The notes under the pieces are model-generated. The model saw only the letters and a list, made by a program, of their open reading frames with translations. It was not told the origin of the DNA and made no database searches. From contig NZ_JXST01000055.1 of NCBI RefSeq assembly GCF_000878195.1, positions 1-32,635 of the forward strand: 32,635 bases of DNA. The letters are read 5' to 3'. This stretch comes from Mycolicibacterium llatzerense. Its GTDB lineage: Bacteria > Actinomycetota > Actinomycetes > Mycobacteriales > Mycobacteriaceae. The position numbers were made by a program, and so were the translations under genes. Below are positions 9,301 through 16,900 of the stretch, piece by piece; the stretch's first letter is position 1; each line of letters starts with the position of its first letter.

Positions 9301-9675
9301 TTCGGCCCCGAAAACCGTTGCCATGTCGAGTTCCTTGGCGGCCTCGGCAAATCGCACAACGCCGTAGAGCCCGTCGTGGTCGGTCAATGCGATGGCCCGC
9401 AGATCCAGCCGGACGGCCTCCTCCACCAGTTCCTCCGGCGTGCTGGCGCCATCGAGGAAGCTGTACGCAGAATGGGCGTGCAACTCGGCGTACGGCACCG
9501 ACGTTCCCGGCCGGGCCGGGCGGTCCACCGGTTGATAGTCACCGCGTTTGCGCGACCAGGCCGGGCTGTCGCCGCCGTCGGCCGGCGATTCCGGGGATGC
9601 ACCAGCCACCCGCGGCTTGCCCTCGAGCACCCGCTGCATCTCCGCCCAGCTCGGCGGCCCGTTGTGCCAACCCAC
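6376..9675 (-). CDS. dnaE2: Error-prone DNA polymerase III alpha-type subunit DnaE2
   Basis: 1099 residues, like M. tuberculosis Rv3370c in length and sequence. It has an N-terminal PHP domain (about 61-130, YAELHAHSAYSFLDGAST then LTDHDGLYG), the GRGSAANS fingers/palm motif (about 417-424), the catalytic palm PDIDIDIES with Asp457 and Asp459, a helix-hairpin-helix region (IRRHNGL onward and the LDLTGRVQLS segment), and a C-terminal OB fold (GAVTHRQRPATAQGVTFINL). It performs damage-induced mutagenic translesion synthesis with ImuA' and ImuB, which are not in this window. The GTG at 9675 is chosen because the sequence from MGWHNGPPSW matches the family N-terminus and a -10 box (TACCCT, 9682-9687) sits seven bases upstream, implying a leaderless message. 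The LexA box at 9689-9704 overlaps this promoter, so SOS induction is expected. Confidence 0.96.
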   Translation of the reverse strand: MGWHNGPPSWAEMQRVLEGKPRVAGASPESPADGGDSPAWSRKRGDYQPVDRPARPGTSVPYAELHAHSAYSFLDGASTPEELVEEAVRLDLRAIALTDHDGLYGVVRFAEAAKELDMATVFGAELSLSNTPRTELPDPPGPHLLVLARGPEGYRRLSRELARAHLAGGEKGVLSYDLDTLTEAAGGHWQILTGCRKGHVRQALATGGAEAADKALADLVARFGTDRVTIELTHHGHPLDDERNATLAALAPRFGLDAIASTAAHFAAPSRGQLAMAMGAIRARNSMDEAEGWLAPLGGSHLRSGAEMARLFAHHPGAVTNAAELGEQCAFELRLIAPKLPPFDVPEGHTEISWLRELVADGTARRYGWKPDAEREKAYRQIEHELRIIEQLEFPGYFLVVHSITEFCRDSDILCQGRGSAANSAVCYALGITNVDPVANELLFERFLSPARDGPPDIDIDIESDLRENVIQFVYEKYGRDYAAQVANVITYRGRSSVRDMARALGFSQGQQDAWSKQISRWNGLAESPDVEDIPEAVIDLALQIRNLPRHMGIHSGGMVICDRPIADVCPVEWARMENRSVLQWDKDDCAAIGLVKFDLLGLGMLSALHYMIDLAREQKDLEVDLAKLDLSEPAVYEMLQRADSVGVFQVESRAQMATLPRLKPKKFYDLVVEVALIRPGPIQGGSVHPYIRRHNGLEDATCEHTSMEAALTRTLGVPLFQEQLMQLAVDCAGFTPAEADQLRRAMGSKRSTERMRQLRGRFYDGMRELHGITGPTAERIYEKLEAFANFGFPESHALSFASLVFSSSWFKLHHPAVFCAALLRAQPMGFYSPQSLVADARRHGVLVHGPDVNASLAYATCENRGTEVRLGLGTVRHIGDELAQRIVDDRKTNGPFTSLLDLTGRVQLSVPQAEALATAGALGCFGITRREGLWAAGAAAAERPDRLPGIGSAGGIPALPGMTELELAAADVWATGISPDSYPTQFLREDLDALDVVPANRLLEVPDGTRIVVAGAVTHRQRPATAQGVTFINLEDETGMVNVLCAPGVWSRHRKLAQTAPALLVRGIVQNASGAVTILADRMGRLDLRVTAKSRDFQ

Positions 9676-9688
9676 CAGATCAGGGTAT

Positions 9689-9704
9689 TCGAAACTTTGT
9701 TCGA
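9689..9704 (-). promoter_or_regulatory. LexA/SOS box of dnaE2
   Basis: TCGAAACTTTGTTCGA matches the mycobacterial/Gram-positive-type SOS box TCGAAC-N4-GTTCGA with one deviation (A for C at position 6). The box lies directly upstream of the TACCCT -10 sequence, inside the core promoter, a typical repressor placement. Confidence 0.85.
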
Positions 9705-9756
9705 ATGCCAGATGTGGAAATCCGCGGGAACTCCGCCGGCTCTCGTGCGACTAGAT

Positions 9757-9772
9757 CTCCGAGGCGTCGGAG
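9757..9772 (+). promoter_or_regulatory. Short inverted repeat before blaI, possible autoregulatory site
   Basis: CTCCGA-GGCG-TCGGAG is a 6-bp stem with a 4-base loop, 11 bases before the blaI-like ATG. It could be an operator or an mRNA hairpin near the ribosome site. It does not resemble the TACA/TGTA-type BlaI operators I know. Confidence 0.3.
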
Positions 9773-9783
9773 AGGGACAGAAG

Positions 9784-10212
9784 ATGACCAGGCTGAGGCA
9801 CTTGGGCAATCTGGAACGCGAGGTGATGGATCACCTCTGGGGCGCGGACGCGCCGCAGACCGTTCGCGAGGTCCATCACGCCATCTGCGCGGAACGCAAG
9901 CTCGCGTATACCACCGTCATGACGGTGCTGCGCAGGCTCGCAGGTAAGGGCGTGGTCCGGCAACTGCGCCATGATCGTGCACACCGCTACGTCGCATCGC
10001 ACAGTCGAGATCAGCTGGTGGCGGACCTCATGGTCGACGCGCTCGGCCAGGCTTCCGATCAGAGCGACAGGCACGCGGCGCTGGTGCACTTCGTCACGCA
10101 GGTCGCAGCCGACGAGATCGATGTCCTGCGCCGGGCCCTGGCCACGGTGGACCCGCGCGCTTCCGAAACCGATCGTCCCGCAGTGCGTTTGGCGCCCCGG
10201 CTCACCGCCTGA
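9784..10212 (+). CDS. blaI: BlaI/MecI/CopY family transcriptional repressor
   Basis: 142 residues; M. tuberculosis BlaI (Rv1846c) has 138 and shares the pattern LGDLERxVMDHLW...PQTVRxVH...LAYTTVMTVLxRL...RDDRAHRY. The N-terminal winged helix covers about residues 5-75, and the C-terminal helices would dimerise. Members repress beta-lactamase and other genes until cleaved by a BlaR-type sensor protease. No BlaR or beta-lactamase gene lies nearby, so it may be an orphan paralogue. The ATG 9784 start follows GAGAGGGACAG. It is divergent from dnaE2 with a 108-base shared region containing the SOS box. The symbol reflects the family only. Confidence 0.88.
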   Translation: MTRLRHLGNLEREVMDHLWGADAPQTVREVHHAICAERKLAYTTVMTVLRRLAGKGVVRQLRHDRAHRYVASHSRDQLVADLMVDALGQASDQSDRHAALVHFVTQVAADEIDVLRRALATVDPRASETDRPAVRLAPRLTA

Positions 10213-10234
10213 CCGGAGCGGCGTTCGAATCCGC

Positions 10235-10663
10235 TCAGTCGGTGAAGTCGATCCGGACTGACACCGGAGTGGTTTCCAGCGCCTTCACCACCCCGGCCCC
10301 AACCCGGCCGAATTTCCGAGCGCGCGCGACGACGTCGTCGTCCGGCCTGAATTCCGCGACCCCGCTGCGCCACCGATCCCCCTGCCGCACACGGACATTC
10401 GGATTGTCCGCAATATTGCTGCCCCAACCGGACCGGGTACCGTGCTGGCAGATCACCCACGCGCCCTCGTTGTCGAACTGAACCGAAACAGGAACGCGAC
10501 GCAGCTGCCCGGTCTTACGGCCAATGGTCTCCAGTTCCGTGGCCAACGCGGTGCGCACACCGAGTCTGCTCAGCCCCTGCACAGCGGGGTTGAGCAGATA
10601 GCGGCCGATCGCCCGTTCTCTGCGGAACTTTCGCAACGTCTTGTCCGGGTTGGCATTCGTCAT
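10235..10663 (-). CDS. Nitroreductase-family deazaflavin-dependent oxidoreductase (Ddn-like)
   Basis: 142 residues, in the size range of Ddn/DDN-like split-barrel proteins. Family hallmarks are the TIGRKTGQLRRVPV strand (about 46-59) and WVICQHGTRSGWGSNIADNP (about 69-88), followed by the V-x-V-R-QGDR segment that closes the F420-binding face. Mycobacterial members use reduced cofactor F420 to reduce quinones and nitroimidazoles such as pretomanid. The natural substrate of this one is unknown. ATG 10663 follows a GGAGA site. Its promoter, 46 bases upstream, has consensus-like -35 and -10 boxes with a palindrome in the spacer, so it is probably under TetR-type repression. It converges on the blaI-like gene. 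Confidence 0.88.
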   Translation of the reverse strand: MTNANPDKTLRKFRRERAIGRYLLNPAVQGLSRLGVRTALATELETIGRKTGQLRRVPVSVQFDNEGAWVICQHGTRSGWGSNIADNPNVRVRQGDRWRSGVAEFRPDDDVVARARKFGRVGAGVVKALETTPVSVRIDFTD

Positions 10664-10715
10664 GACCGTCTCCGTAGTCGAAGCACGCGACCACCTGATT
10701 GGTGACCTCTAGGCC

Positions 10716-10744
10716 AACATAGTAGACCGATCGGTATACGTCAA
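10716..10744 (-). promoter_or_regulatory. Promoter with TetR-type operator for the Ddn-like gene
   Basis: On the minus strand, TTGACG (10739-10744) and TATGTT (10716-10721) are separated by exactly 17 bases. The spacer is almost filled by an 18-bp palindrome with one mismatched pair, GTAGACCGATCGGTATAC (10722-10739), core ACCGATCGGT. An operator inside the spacer is the classical TetR arrangement; the regulator is not identified. Confidence 0.7.
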
Positions 10745-10777
10745 TCGATGATTGCCGCTCACCCACGGGCCCGCGGA

Positions 10778-11155
10778 TCAGCCAAGCCTGGTCTGGACGC
10801 GAACCCTCCGTGCCCCGTCACGGGCCGACTCATATCGCTGCAGCAATTCTTGCGGAAGGCGCCCACGACTACCGACCTCATGGCCGTTCAATCGCAGCCA
10901 CTCACGCGCTCGCCGAGCGTGCGTTTGCTGCATTTCCAATGGCGGCTGCTCCGGAAGCGAGACCGTTCGTCCGCGGGAACGGCTGGCCTTGCTGGCCGCC
11001 CGGATGTACGGCTCGAAACAGCTACGCATACGCAGCGCGTTCGCCTCGGACAGATCAATTGCATAAGCGACCCCGTCGAAGGAGAACTCGAGCGTCGTCG
11101 CTGCCACGGAACCATCCAAATCGTCGGTCCACAGAGTCGAATACCGTTTCGCCAC
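10778..11155 (-). CDS. Lsr2-family nucleoid-associated protein (H-NS-like), divergent paralogue
   Basis: 125 residues from GTG 11155, preceded by a GGGGGT Shine-Dalgarno-like run; open frame continues upstream to 11239 but Lsr2 homology starts at VAKRYSTLWTDDLDGS. Like Lsr2 (112 residues) it has an N-terminal oligomerisation beta-hairpin (LEFSFDGVAYAIDLSEANA, about 22-40) and a C-terminal DNA-binding domain ending in the minor-groove motif (AREWLRLNGHEVGSRGRLPQ, about 83-102, with Arg97-Gly98-Arg99). The basic linker KASRSRGR replaces the Gly/Arg-rich linker of Lsr2. A C-terminal extension of about ten residues is basic. Lsr2 proteins bridge AT-rich foreign DNA and silence it. This copy differs enough from the highly conserved core Lsr2 to be an additional paralogue, of the kind found on mobile or accessory DNA. 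Confidence 0.88.
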   Translation of the reverse strand: MAKRYSTLWTDDLDGSVAATTLEFSFDGVAYAIDLSEANALRMRSCFEPYIRAASKASRSRGRTVSLPEQPPLEMQQTHARRAREWLRLNGHEVGSRGRLPQELLQRYESARDGARRVRVQTRLG

Positions 11156-11298
11156 TGGAACATTCACCCCCGTAAACCGCGGCACCAAGCAACATCTGCC
11201 AAAACAAGCTAGCGGAGCATCACGAGACCGGCTACGCACCTTCGCCTCTTTTATTTCAGCTGAGCAAGTGCTATAAGCCCGAATCCGAAGATGAACCT

Positions 11299-12540
11299 CT
11301 AGAAGTCGTCGGGCACCCCAGGAGCGACGGGCCAGCCGAACGCGACCGCGGTCCGATGCACCGACCCCGGAGTGAACTCTTCGACGAACCCCGCGTTCGC
11401 CAGCGCCTGCAGACTCACCCCGCCGAGGTAGCAGGCACCGAGGTCACGCACCGAGACGGCGATATCGGCTGGCGCCGTGGTGCTTTCGCATTCGGCGCCG
11501 TCGGGCCCGCCACGGAGATGCCATCGGCCGGCGTTCCACGGGCAGAACTCGTCGGTGATATCCAGCACCACGTCGACAGGGGCGGCGTAGCTGCGCAACG
11601 TCAGTGCGCGACGCGCATCGACCAGCCTGACGTACACACCGTCCCTCGCTTCGCACGCCAGCGCACGCTGGTCGGCCACCAAGCTGCGGAGCGGCTCATC
11701 GACCGCAGCACCGTCGCAAGCGAAGGTCCTGACCAAATCCATATCCAGGAGATAGCGCCAAATCCGTGCGTACGCACGATGATTGGTGGCCAGTACTTCT
11801 TGGACCTGGAGTTCACCGTTGGGCTGGCCGCGATCCGTCCAGCTGTTCTTGGGCCGGTAGATGGCGAATCCGCTGGCGGTGCCGTCGGCCTCGCGATGCA
11901 GGAGGAAGCGAATCTTGCTGGCCTCCTTGCGCCTTTCCTCACTGTCGTGGATCCAGTTGTCCCACCACGGGCGCGGCCGCTCCATCACGCCGGGCCGCTG
12001 CATCATGGCTCGCTGATGAATCTCCGGCGCGCTGGCCATCAATGTCTCGGCGTCGACGTGGGTAACCGAACCGTCGCCGAACTGGACGTCCGGGCGGAAG
12101 CCCAGTTCGCGTACCTTGCCGGAAAGCTCCGCAATCGGCACAGCCATCCCGTAGCCGAACCGCCCGTAGATGGATGCCTCCGATGCGAACAGCATGGCCA
12201 GCGCCTCGGTGCCCCGTGATCGGATGTCGTCGAGTTGGTGGCGCATCATCGCCGTGAGCAGCCCACGACGTCGATGGCTGGGCGACACCGTGACAGCGGT
12301 GACGGCGGCCACCGCTGCGGTCCCGCCACCGGGCAGCACCACCTGCTTGCCGAAGTCTCCTGCAGTAGAAACCCAACGGCTGCCGTCGTGGAAGCCGAAC
12401 ATGCGGTCGTACTCGGTGAATGCGCGCATCAGGTCGATCTCGTCCTGCCGCGGATCCTGCAGGAACACCCCGTACGACGCGGCCATGAACGCATCGAAGT
12501 CGTCACTGTCGCTGACAGCGCGCAGCGTCAAATCAGTCAT
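11299..12540 (-). CDS. Eis-like GNAT N-acetyltransferase
   Basis: 413 residues; Eis proteins are about 400. The N-terminal GNAT domain carries the acetyl-CoA motif VSPSHRRRGLLTAMM (about 85-99) and the Eis signature ASEASIYGRFGYG (about 119-131), whose Tyr125 matches the catalytic Tyr of Eis. A second GNAT-like lobe and a C-terminal sterol-carrier-like domain follow, ending in Phe413, as expected for a family that uses the C-terminal carboxylate in catalysis. Eis enzymes acetylate aminoglycosides and other amines at several positions as hexamers. Whether this paralogue acts on antibiotics or a cellular amine cannot be read from the sequence. It is divergent from the AraC gene. Confidence 0.9.
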   Translation of the reverse strand: MTDLTLRAVSDSDDFDAFMAASYGVFLQDPRQDEIDLMRAFTEYDRMFGFHDGSRWVSTAGDFGKQVVLPGGGTAAVAAVTAVTVSPSHRRRGLLTAMMRHQLDDIRSRGTEALAMLFASEASIYGRFGYGMAVPIAELSGKVRELGFRPDVQFGDGSVTHVDAETLMASAPEIHQRAMMQRPGVMERPRPWWDNWIHDSEERRKEASKIRFLLHREADGTASGFAIYRPKNSWTDRGQPNGELQVQEVLATNHRAYARIWRYLLDMDLVRTFACDGAAVDEPLRSLVADQRALACEARDGVYVRLVDARRALTLRSYAAPVDVVLDITDEFCPWNAGRWHLRGGPDGAECESTTAPADIAVSVRDLGACYLGGVSLQALANAGFVEEFTPGSVHRTAVAFGWPVAPGVPDDF

Positions 12541-12639
12541 GTTCCAACGGATATCACACGGACTCGTGGCAAGTCATCCGAATTTCCTTGCAGCAAACGA
12601 AGACTGAACGCCTCGGCCCGAGCTCGAGAACTCGAGGAG

Positions 12640-12656
12640 CCGTGTCCCTGACACGG
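12640..12656 (+). promoter_or_regulatory. Hairpin/inverted repeat upstream of the AraC-type gene
   Basis: CCGTGTC-CCT-GACACGG is a perfect 7-bp stem with a 3-base loop, 19 bases before the GTG at 12676. It could be an operator or a leader hairpin. Confidence 0.35.
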
Positions 12657-12675
12657 GCTGTCGCCAGGTGGCACA

Positions 12676-13524
12676 GTGTGGCCTGTGGACGTGCACACAT
12701 CTCGCGGGGACGGCTGGGAGCTCGCGTGGCGCCGGCCGCGATCGGTTGGTGCCCGGGCCCAGTACTACGCCGGTTTCGCCGAGCGGCTCGATCAGCCTCG
12801 CCGGACCGTGGAGTGGGCCACGCCGTGTGCTCGAGTGGTGATGGTCTTCGACGCGACCATGACGGTGACGACATCAATTCCGACCGCCGCGGCCCACGTC
12901 GGGGCGTTCGTGGCCGGGCCGCGCGCAGCACCGCTGTTTGTCGACCAGCATGGATCGTTCCGCGGCGTCGAGATCGGTCTCGCGGCGCAGGATGCTGCGT
13001 CCTTCCTCGGGACGGCCTTGGGAGACCTCGATGAACGAGTGGTTCCCCTCGACGAGCTGATCGGCCGGCGAGCCGAGGAAATCCATGACCGGCTGGCCAT
13101 GACACCGGACTGGGCCGACGTCTTCGACATCATCGACGGGTACTTTCAGCCAAGCGGCGGCTCTCCGGTCGATCCGAGACTCTGCTGGGCCTGGGACATG
13201 ATCGAACGTCATCAGGGTCGGGTTCGCGTCGAATCGATCGCCCAAGAGATCGGCTGGAGCCGACGCCATTTCGCGGCCAAGTTCGACCGCGCCTTCGGCG
13301 TGACACCGAAGGTAGCGGCCCGCCTCTTTCGTTTCGAAAGCGCCACAAGACTTCTCCGCAACGGTCTGGCGCCGGCACGGGTCGCTGTTGACTGCGGCTA
13401 CTTCGATCAGGCGCACATGCATCGCGACTTTGCCGGCTTCGCCGAGTGCACACCGGGCGCGGTCTCAGCCGCCAATGGAACCGGCGGCGGGCTCGGATCC
13501 GCGTGGCCGCCGGAGGGCATGTAG
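12676..13524 (+). CDS. AraC family transcriptional regulator
   Basis: 282 residues from GTG 12676 (an in-frame GTG at 12685 is also possible). The N-terminal 140 residues are a cupin-like sensor region of the type seen in short AraC proteins. The C-terminal AraC domain covers about 165-265 with two helix-turn-helix units: VRVESIAQEIGWSRRHFAAK and ARVAVDCGYFDQAHMHRDF. The conserved GYFDQAHxxRDF is canonical apart from the usual SHF position. The last 20 residues are Gly-rich and probably disordered. The next gene, a VOC protein, follows after 72 bases on the same strand and is the likeliest target. Such AraC/VOC pairs are common in actinobacteria; the inducer is unknown. Confidence 0.87.
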   Translation: MWPVDVHTSRGDGWELAWRRPRSVGARAQYYAGFAERLDQPRRTVEWATPCARVVMVFDATMTVTTSIPTAAAHVGAFVAGPRAAPLFVDQHGSFRGVEIGLAAQDAASFLGTALGDLDERVVPLDELIGRRAEEIHDRLAMTPDWADVFDIIDGYFQPSGGSPVDPRLCWAWDMIERHQGRVRVESIAQEIGWSRRHFAAKFDRAFGVTPKVAARLFRFESATRLLRNGLAPARVAVDCGYFDQAHMHRDFAGFAECTPGAVSAANGTGGGLGSAWPPEGM

Positions 13525-13596
13525 GTCACTTTTCTCCAATGCGGCGGTGCGTGCGTTTCGTAGCCTCGGACGCAACGACGAAGAGAGGCAACCTGA

Positions 13597-13941
13597 ATGA
13601 CCGGCGAAGTAACCCATATCGAGATCGGCGCACCGGATGCGAAGAAGGCTCAGGTGTTCTTCGGAACGCTTTTGGGCTGGGCCTTCGAGAGCTTCGGCAA
13701 CGGCAATCAAGCCGTCATCCAGACTCCCACCATCCGTGGCGGTCTCCACGACGGCGTAGAGACGAGCACCCTTGCCACCTACTTCGCGGTCGATGACATC
13801 GATGCAGCGGTCGCCACGGTGCGTGAGCTCGGCGGCAGCGCCGGGGACCCCTCACCGGAAGAACCCGGCTTTGGTCGATTCGCCAACTGTGTCGACGATC
13901 AGGGGCTGGCGTTCGGTTTGCATCAGCCGCCCGCCGCTTGA
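13597..13941 (+). CDS. Small VOC (glyoxalase/bleomycin-resistance fold) protein
   Basis: 114 residues, one VOC domain of two beta-alpha-beta-beta-beta units. The N-terminal THIEIGAPDAKKAQVFFGTL and C-terminal TYFAVDDIDAAVATVRELGG with GFGRFANCVDDQGLAFGLHQ resemble half of the Cfp30B/Rv0577-type glyoxalase-like proteins. The usual final metal-ligand Glu is absent (LAFGLHQ), so it may bind a ligand without catalytic metal. ATG 13597 follows GAGAGGCAACCTGA. The gene lies downstream of the AraC regulator. Its last 19 bases overlap the end of the convergent oxidoreductase gene. Confidence 0.85.
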   Translation: MTGEVTHIEIGAPDAKKAQVFFGTLLGWAFESFGNGNQAVIQTPTIRGGLHDGVETSTLATYFAVDDIDAAVATVRELGGSAGDPSPEEPGFGRFANCVDDQGLAFGLHQPPAA

Positions 13942-16900
13942 ACCCGTACCTGGCTACCCGAGACGAGTTCGCGGTACCGCCGCATCGAGCTTGCCGCAGC
14001 CTCCCGGTAGCGGTCCACGCCGGCAAGCTTGATCGACTCGTACCCGCGAATCATGTCTGGCAGGTCAGCGATCTCGATTGCCAAAGCCAGGTTTGTGTCG
14101 TTGAGCCCCCTCACCACTTCATCGATCATTGCCCGATATTCGATGATGAGCTCGCGCTCGCACCTGCGCACCCTCCCCAGTCCGAACAGGTCGGCTCTGG
14201 TTCCCCGTAGTTTCTTGCCTGAAGCCAGGATTCGAAATGCGGGCCGGGCCCATGGCCCCAGCGAGATCTTCCGCTTGAGACCGAGCGCGCGAAGAAATGG
14301 CGGGTGGAAACGATAAGCAACACGTGCACCGGGGCCGAACTCGGCGGCGACCATTGCCGTGACAGCCGGATCGAGCGATAGCCGCGCGACCTCGTATTCG
14401 TCCTTGTAGGACATCAACTTGTACAGTTCGCGCGCGACCGAAGCGGAGAGTTGCTCGGATCCCAGGATTCGCTCATGCTCCGCACGTACGACGTTCGCCA
14501 CATAGCGGGTGTACTCCCCCGCGTAACGCAGGCTTTGGTAGTCGATGAGGTCAGCGATCCTGACGGTCAGCAGACGTTCCAACTCGCCACCGGCGTGGGC
14601 GCCCACCTGACGTACCAAGTGCCGCACCGCGGCAGATCGAGTGGGGCTCGGCACCTCATGCGGACCGGCCGCCTTCGCGAAGGCTTTCGGGTCCGCAACA
14701 GCCAACCGGCCGTAGCGGAACGCGGCGATATTCGCTTGGACCCCAGCACCGTTGAGGCTGATGGCCTCTTCTATCGCCGAGGGCGGCAAGGGCAGGGCAC
14801 CCGTCTGGACCGCAGCGCCGGCCAACAAGAGGTTGGCGTACTGATCAGTACCGAACAAGCGGGCCGCTGCCGCGCGCGCATCCAGGAAAATGCTGTCGCG
14901 CACGGCATCTCGTATTGCCTCGCGCAACGGCCCGGCATCCGGAAATGACACTGCCGGGTCGACGACCATCTGCCCGGTCGGCACCTCACTCGTCGAAACC
15001 ACAGCAGTGCTGCGGACGTGGTCGACTGCCCTCAAGTACTTGTCGTCCACCGCCACCAGGAGATCGCAGCCGAGGTAGAGGTCGCATTCCCCCTCGGCGG
15101 CCTTGCTGGCCTCCTCGACCGGTGTCCGGGTGATCTTGATGTCCGAGACCACCGCACCACCCTTCTGCGCCAATCCGGTCTGATCAAGGGTCCGCACCCG
15201 CCAGCCCGCCAATGTTGCAGCCGCACTGAGAATCTGCGCCAGCGTCACGACACCTGTGCCACCGACACCCGTGATCCGCGTCGTATGGGTCGCGGCGTCC
15301 GACGTCGGTGGCGCCGGCAACTCGGACCAGAAATCGGTTGGAACATGTTGTCGCGGTCTCCCGTTGGGAGCGGGAATGACCGTGATGAAGGATGGGCAAT
15401 CGCCTTCCAGACACGACAAGTCCTTGTTGCACGACGATTGGTCGATGCGGGTCTTGCGGCCGAACTCGGTAACGACGGGTTGCACCGACAAGCAGTTGGA
15501 CTTCTGCCCGCAGTCGCCGCAGCCCTCACAGACCCGCTCGTTGATCATGATGCGCTCGGCCGGTTCCGGCGCGAGTCCACGTTTACGCTTTCGCCGAAGT
15601 TCGGTGGCGCACTCTTGGTCGTGGATGAGCAAGGTCACGCCGGCCGTATCCGCCAATGCCAGCTGGGCCTCGTCGAGGCGGTCGCGGCTCCACACGGCAA
15701 CGCCGCGAGGCAGTTTGACCTTGCGGTACGCCTTCACGTCATCGGTGGTCACGATGATTCGCGCTACCCCTTCGGCGAGCATCGCCGCACAGATCTGAGT
15801 GACGGACATGCCACCCACAGCCTGCTGTCCGCCGGTCATCGCCACCGCAGAGTTGTAGAGCAACTTGTATGTGATGTTCACGCCGGCTGCCACCGCCGCC
15901 CGAATTGCCAGACTCCCTGAATGGTGGAAGGTCCCATCCCCCAGGTTCTGGATCAGATGGTTCCGCTGCAGGAACGGCGCCATGCCGATCCACTGGCTGC
16001 CCTCACCGCCCATCTGGGTCATGCCGATGACATCACCCACTTGGCGCTCATCCATCAGGGTCACAAGTGCGTGACAACCGATTCCGGCCCCCACCGTGGA
16101 TCCATCCGGGATTTTCGTCGAGATGTTGTGTGGGCAGCCTGAGCAGAAGTACGGGGTGCGGCTCACGATCGGCAGGTTCAGTGACCGACGGCGTCGCGGT
16201 TGTGCCTCTGTCGCCGCAAGCACGCCGAAGCGCTGGAGCACCGGAGCCAGGTGCTCGACAACAGCCTCTGGGTCCAGTTCACCATCGGCGGGAAACATGC
16301 TGTCTCCATCGGGATTTCGCTTGCCGTAGATCTTCGGCGCGCCGGTCAGCCCGTACAGGATGTCCTTCAGGCCCAACTCGATCAGTGGCCGCTTCTCCTC
16401 GACCACGATGATGTGGTCGAGGCCCGAGGCGAAGTCGGTGGCAATGTTCGGCTCGATCGGGTGAATCATCCCCAGACGCAGCACCCGCACCCCGCTCTCG
16501 ACCCCCATCATTCGCATCGCTTGCGCGAGATCGAGATAGGACTTTCCTGCCGCTACGATGCCGATTCGATCGTCCGCCGACCGCCGAGTGATCTGGTTCA
16601 AACCGTTGGCAGCCGCGTACCTGCGCGCGATCTCCAGTCGCGAGCCATCGCGACTTCTCTCGAGCTCGCCGAGCGCGGGCTGGGCCAACCGCGCCGTGAC
16701 GGTGTGCCGATACGCCACCCCATTGACCGCCAAGTCTGGTACGACCGGCCGCACCCGCTCCGGGTCCATGTCTACCGTGCAGGATCCGTCCGCGACATTG
16801 GTGACGACCTTCATCGCCACCCACAATCCGCTGCATCGTGACATCGCAATACCGTGGCGGCCGAAATCCAAGGCCTGCTGGGGATCTGCCGGGTAGAGGA

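Noticed and set aside
9820..9837. Perfect 18-bp palindrome with the same GTGATGGATCAC centre as the PucR start site
   Set aside because: It lies in the blaI coding region and encodes the conserved residues EVMDHL, so codon constraint explains it.
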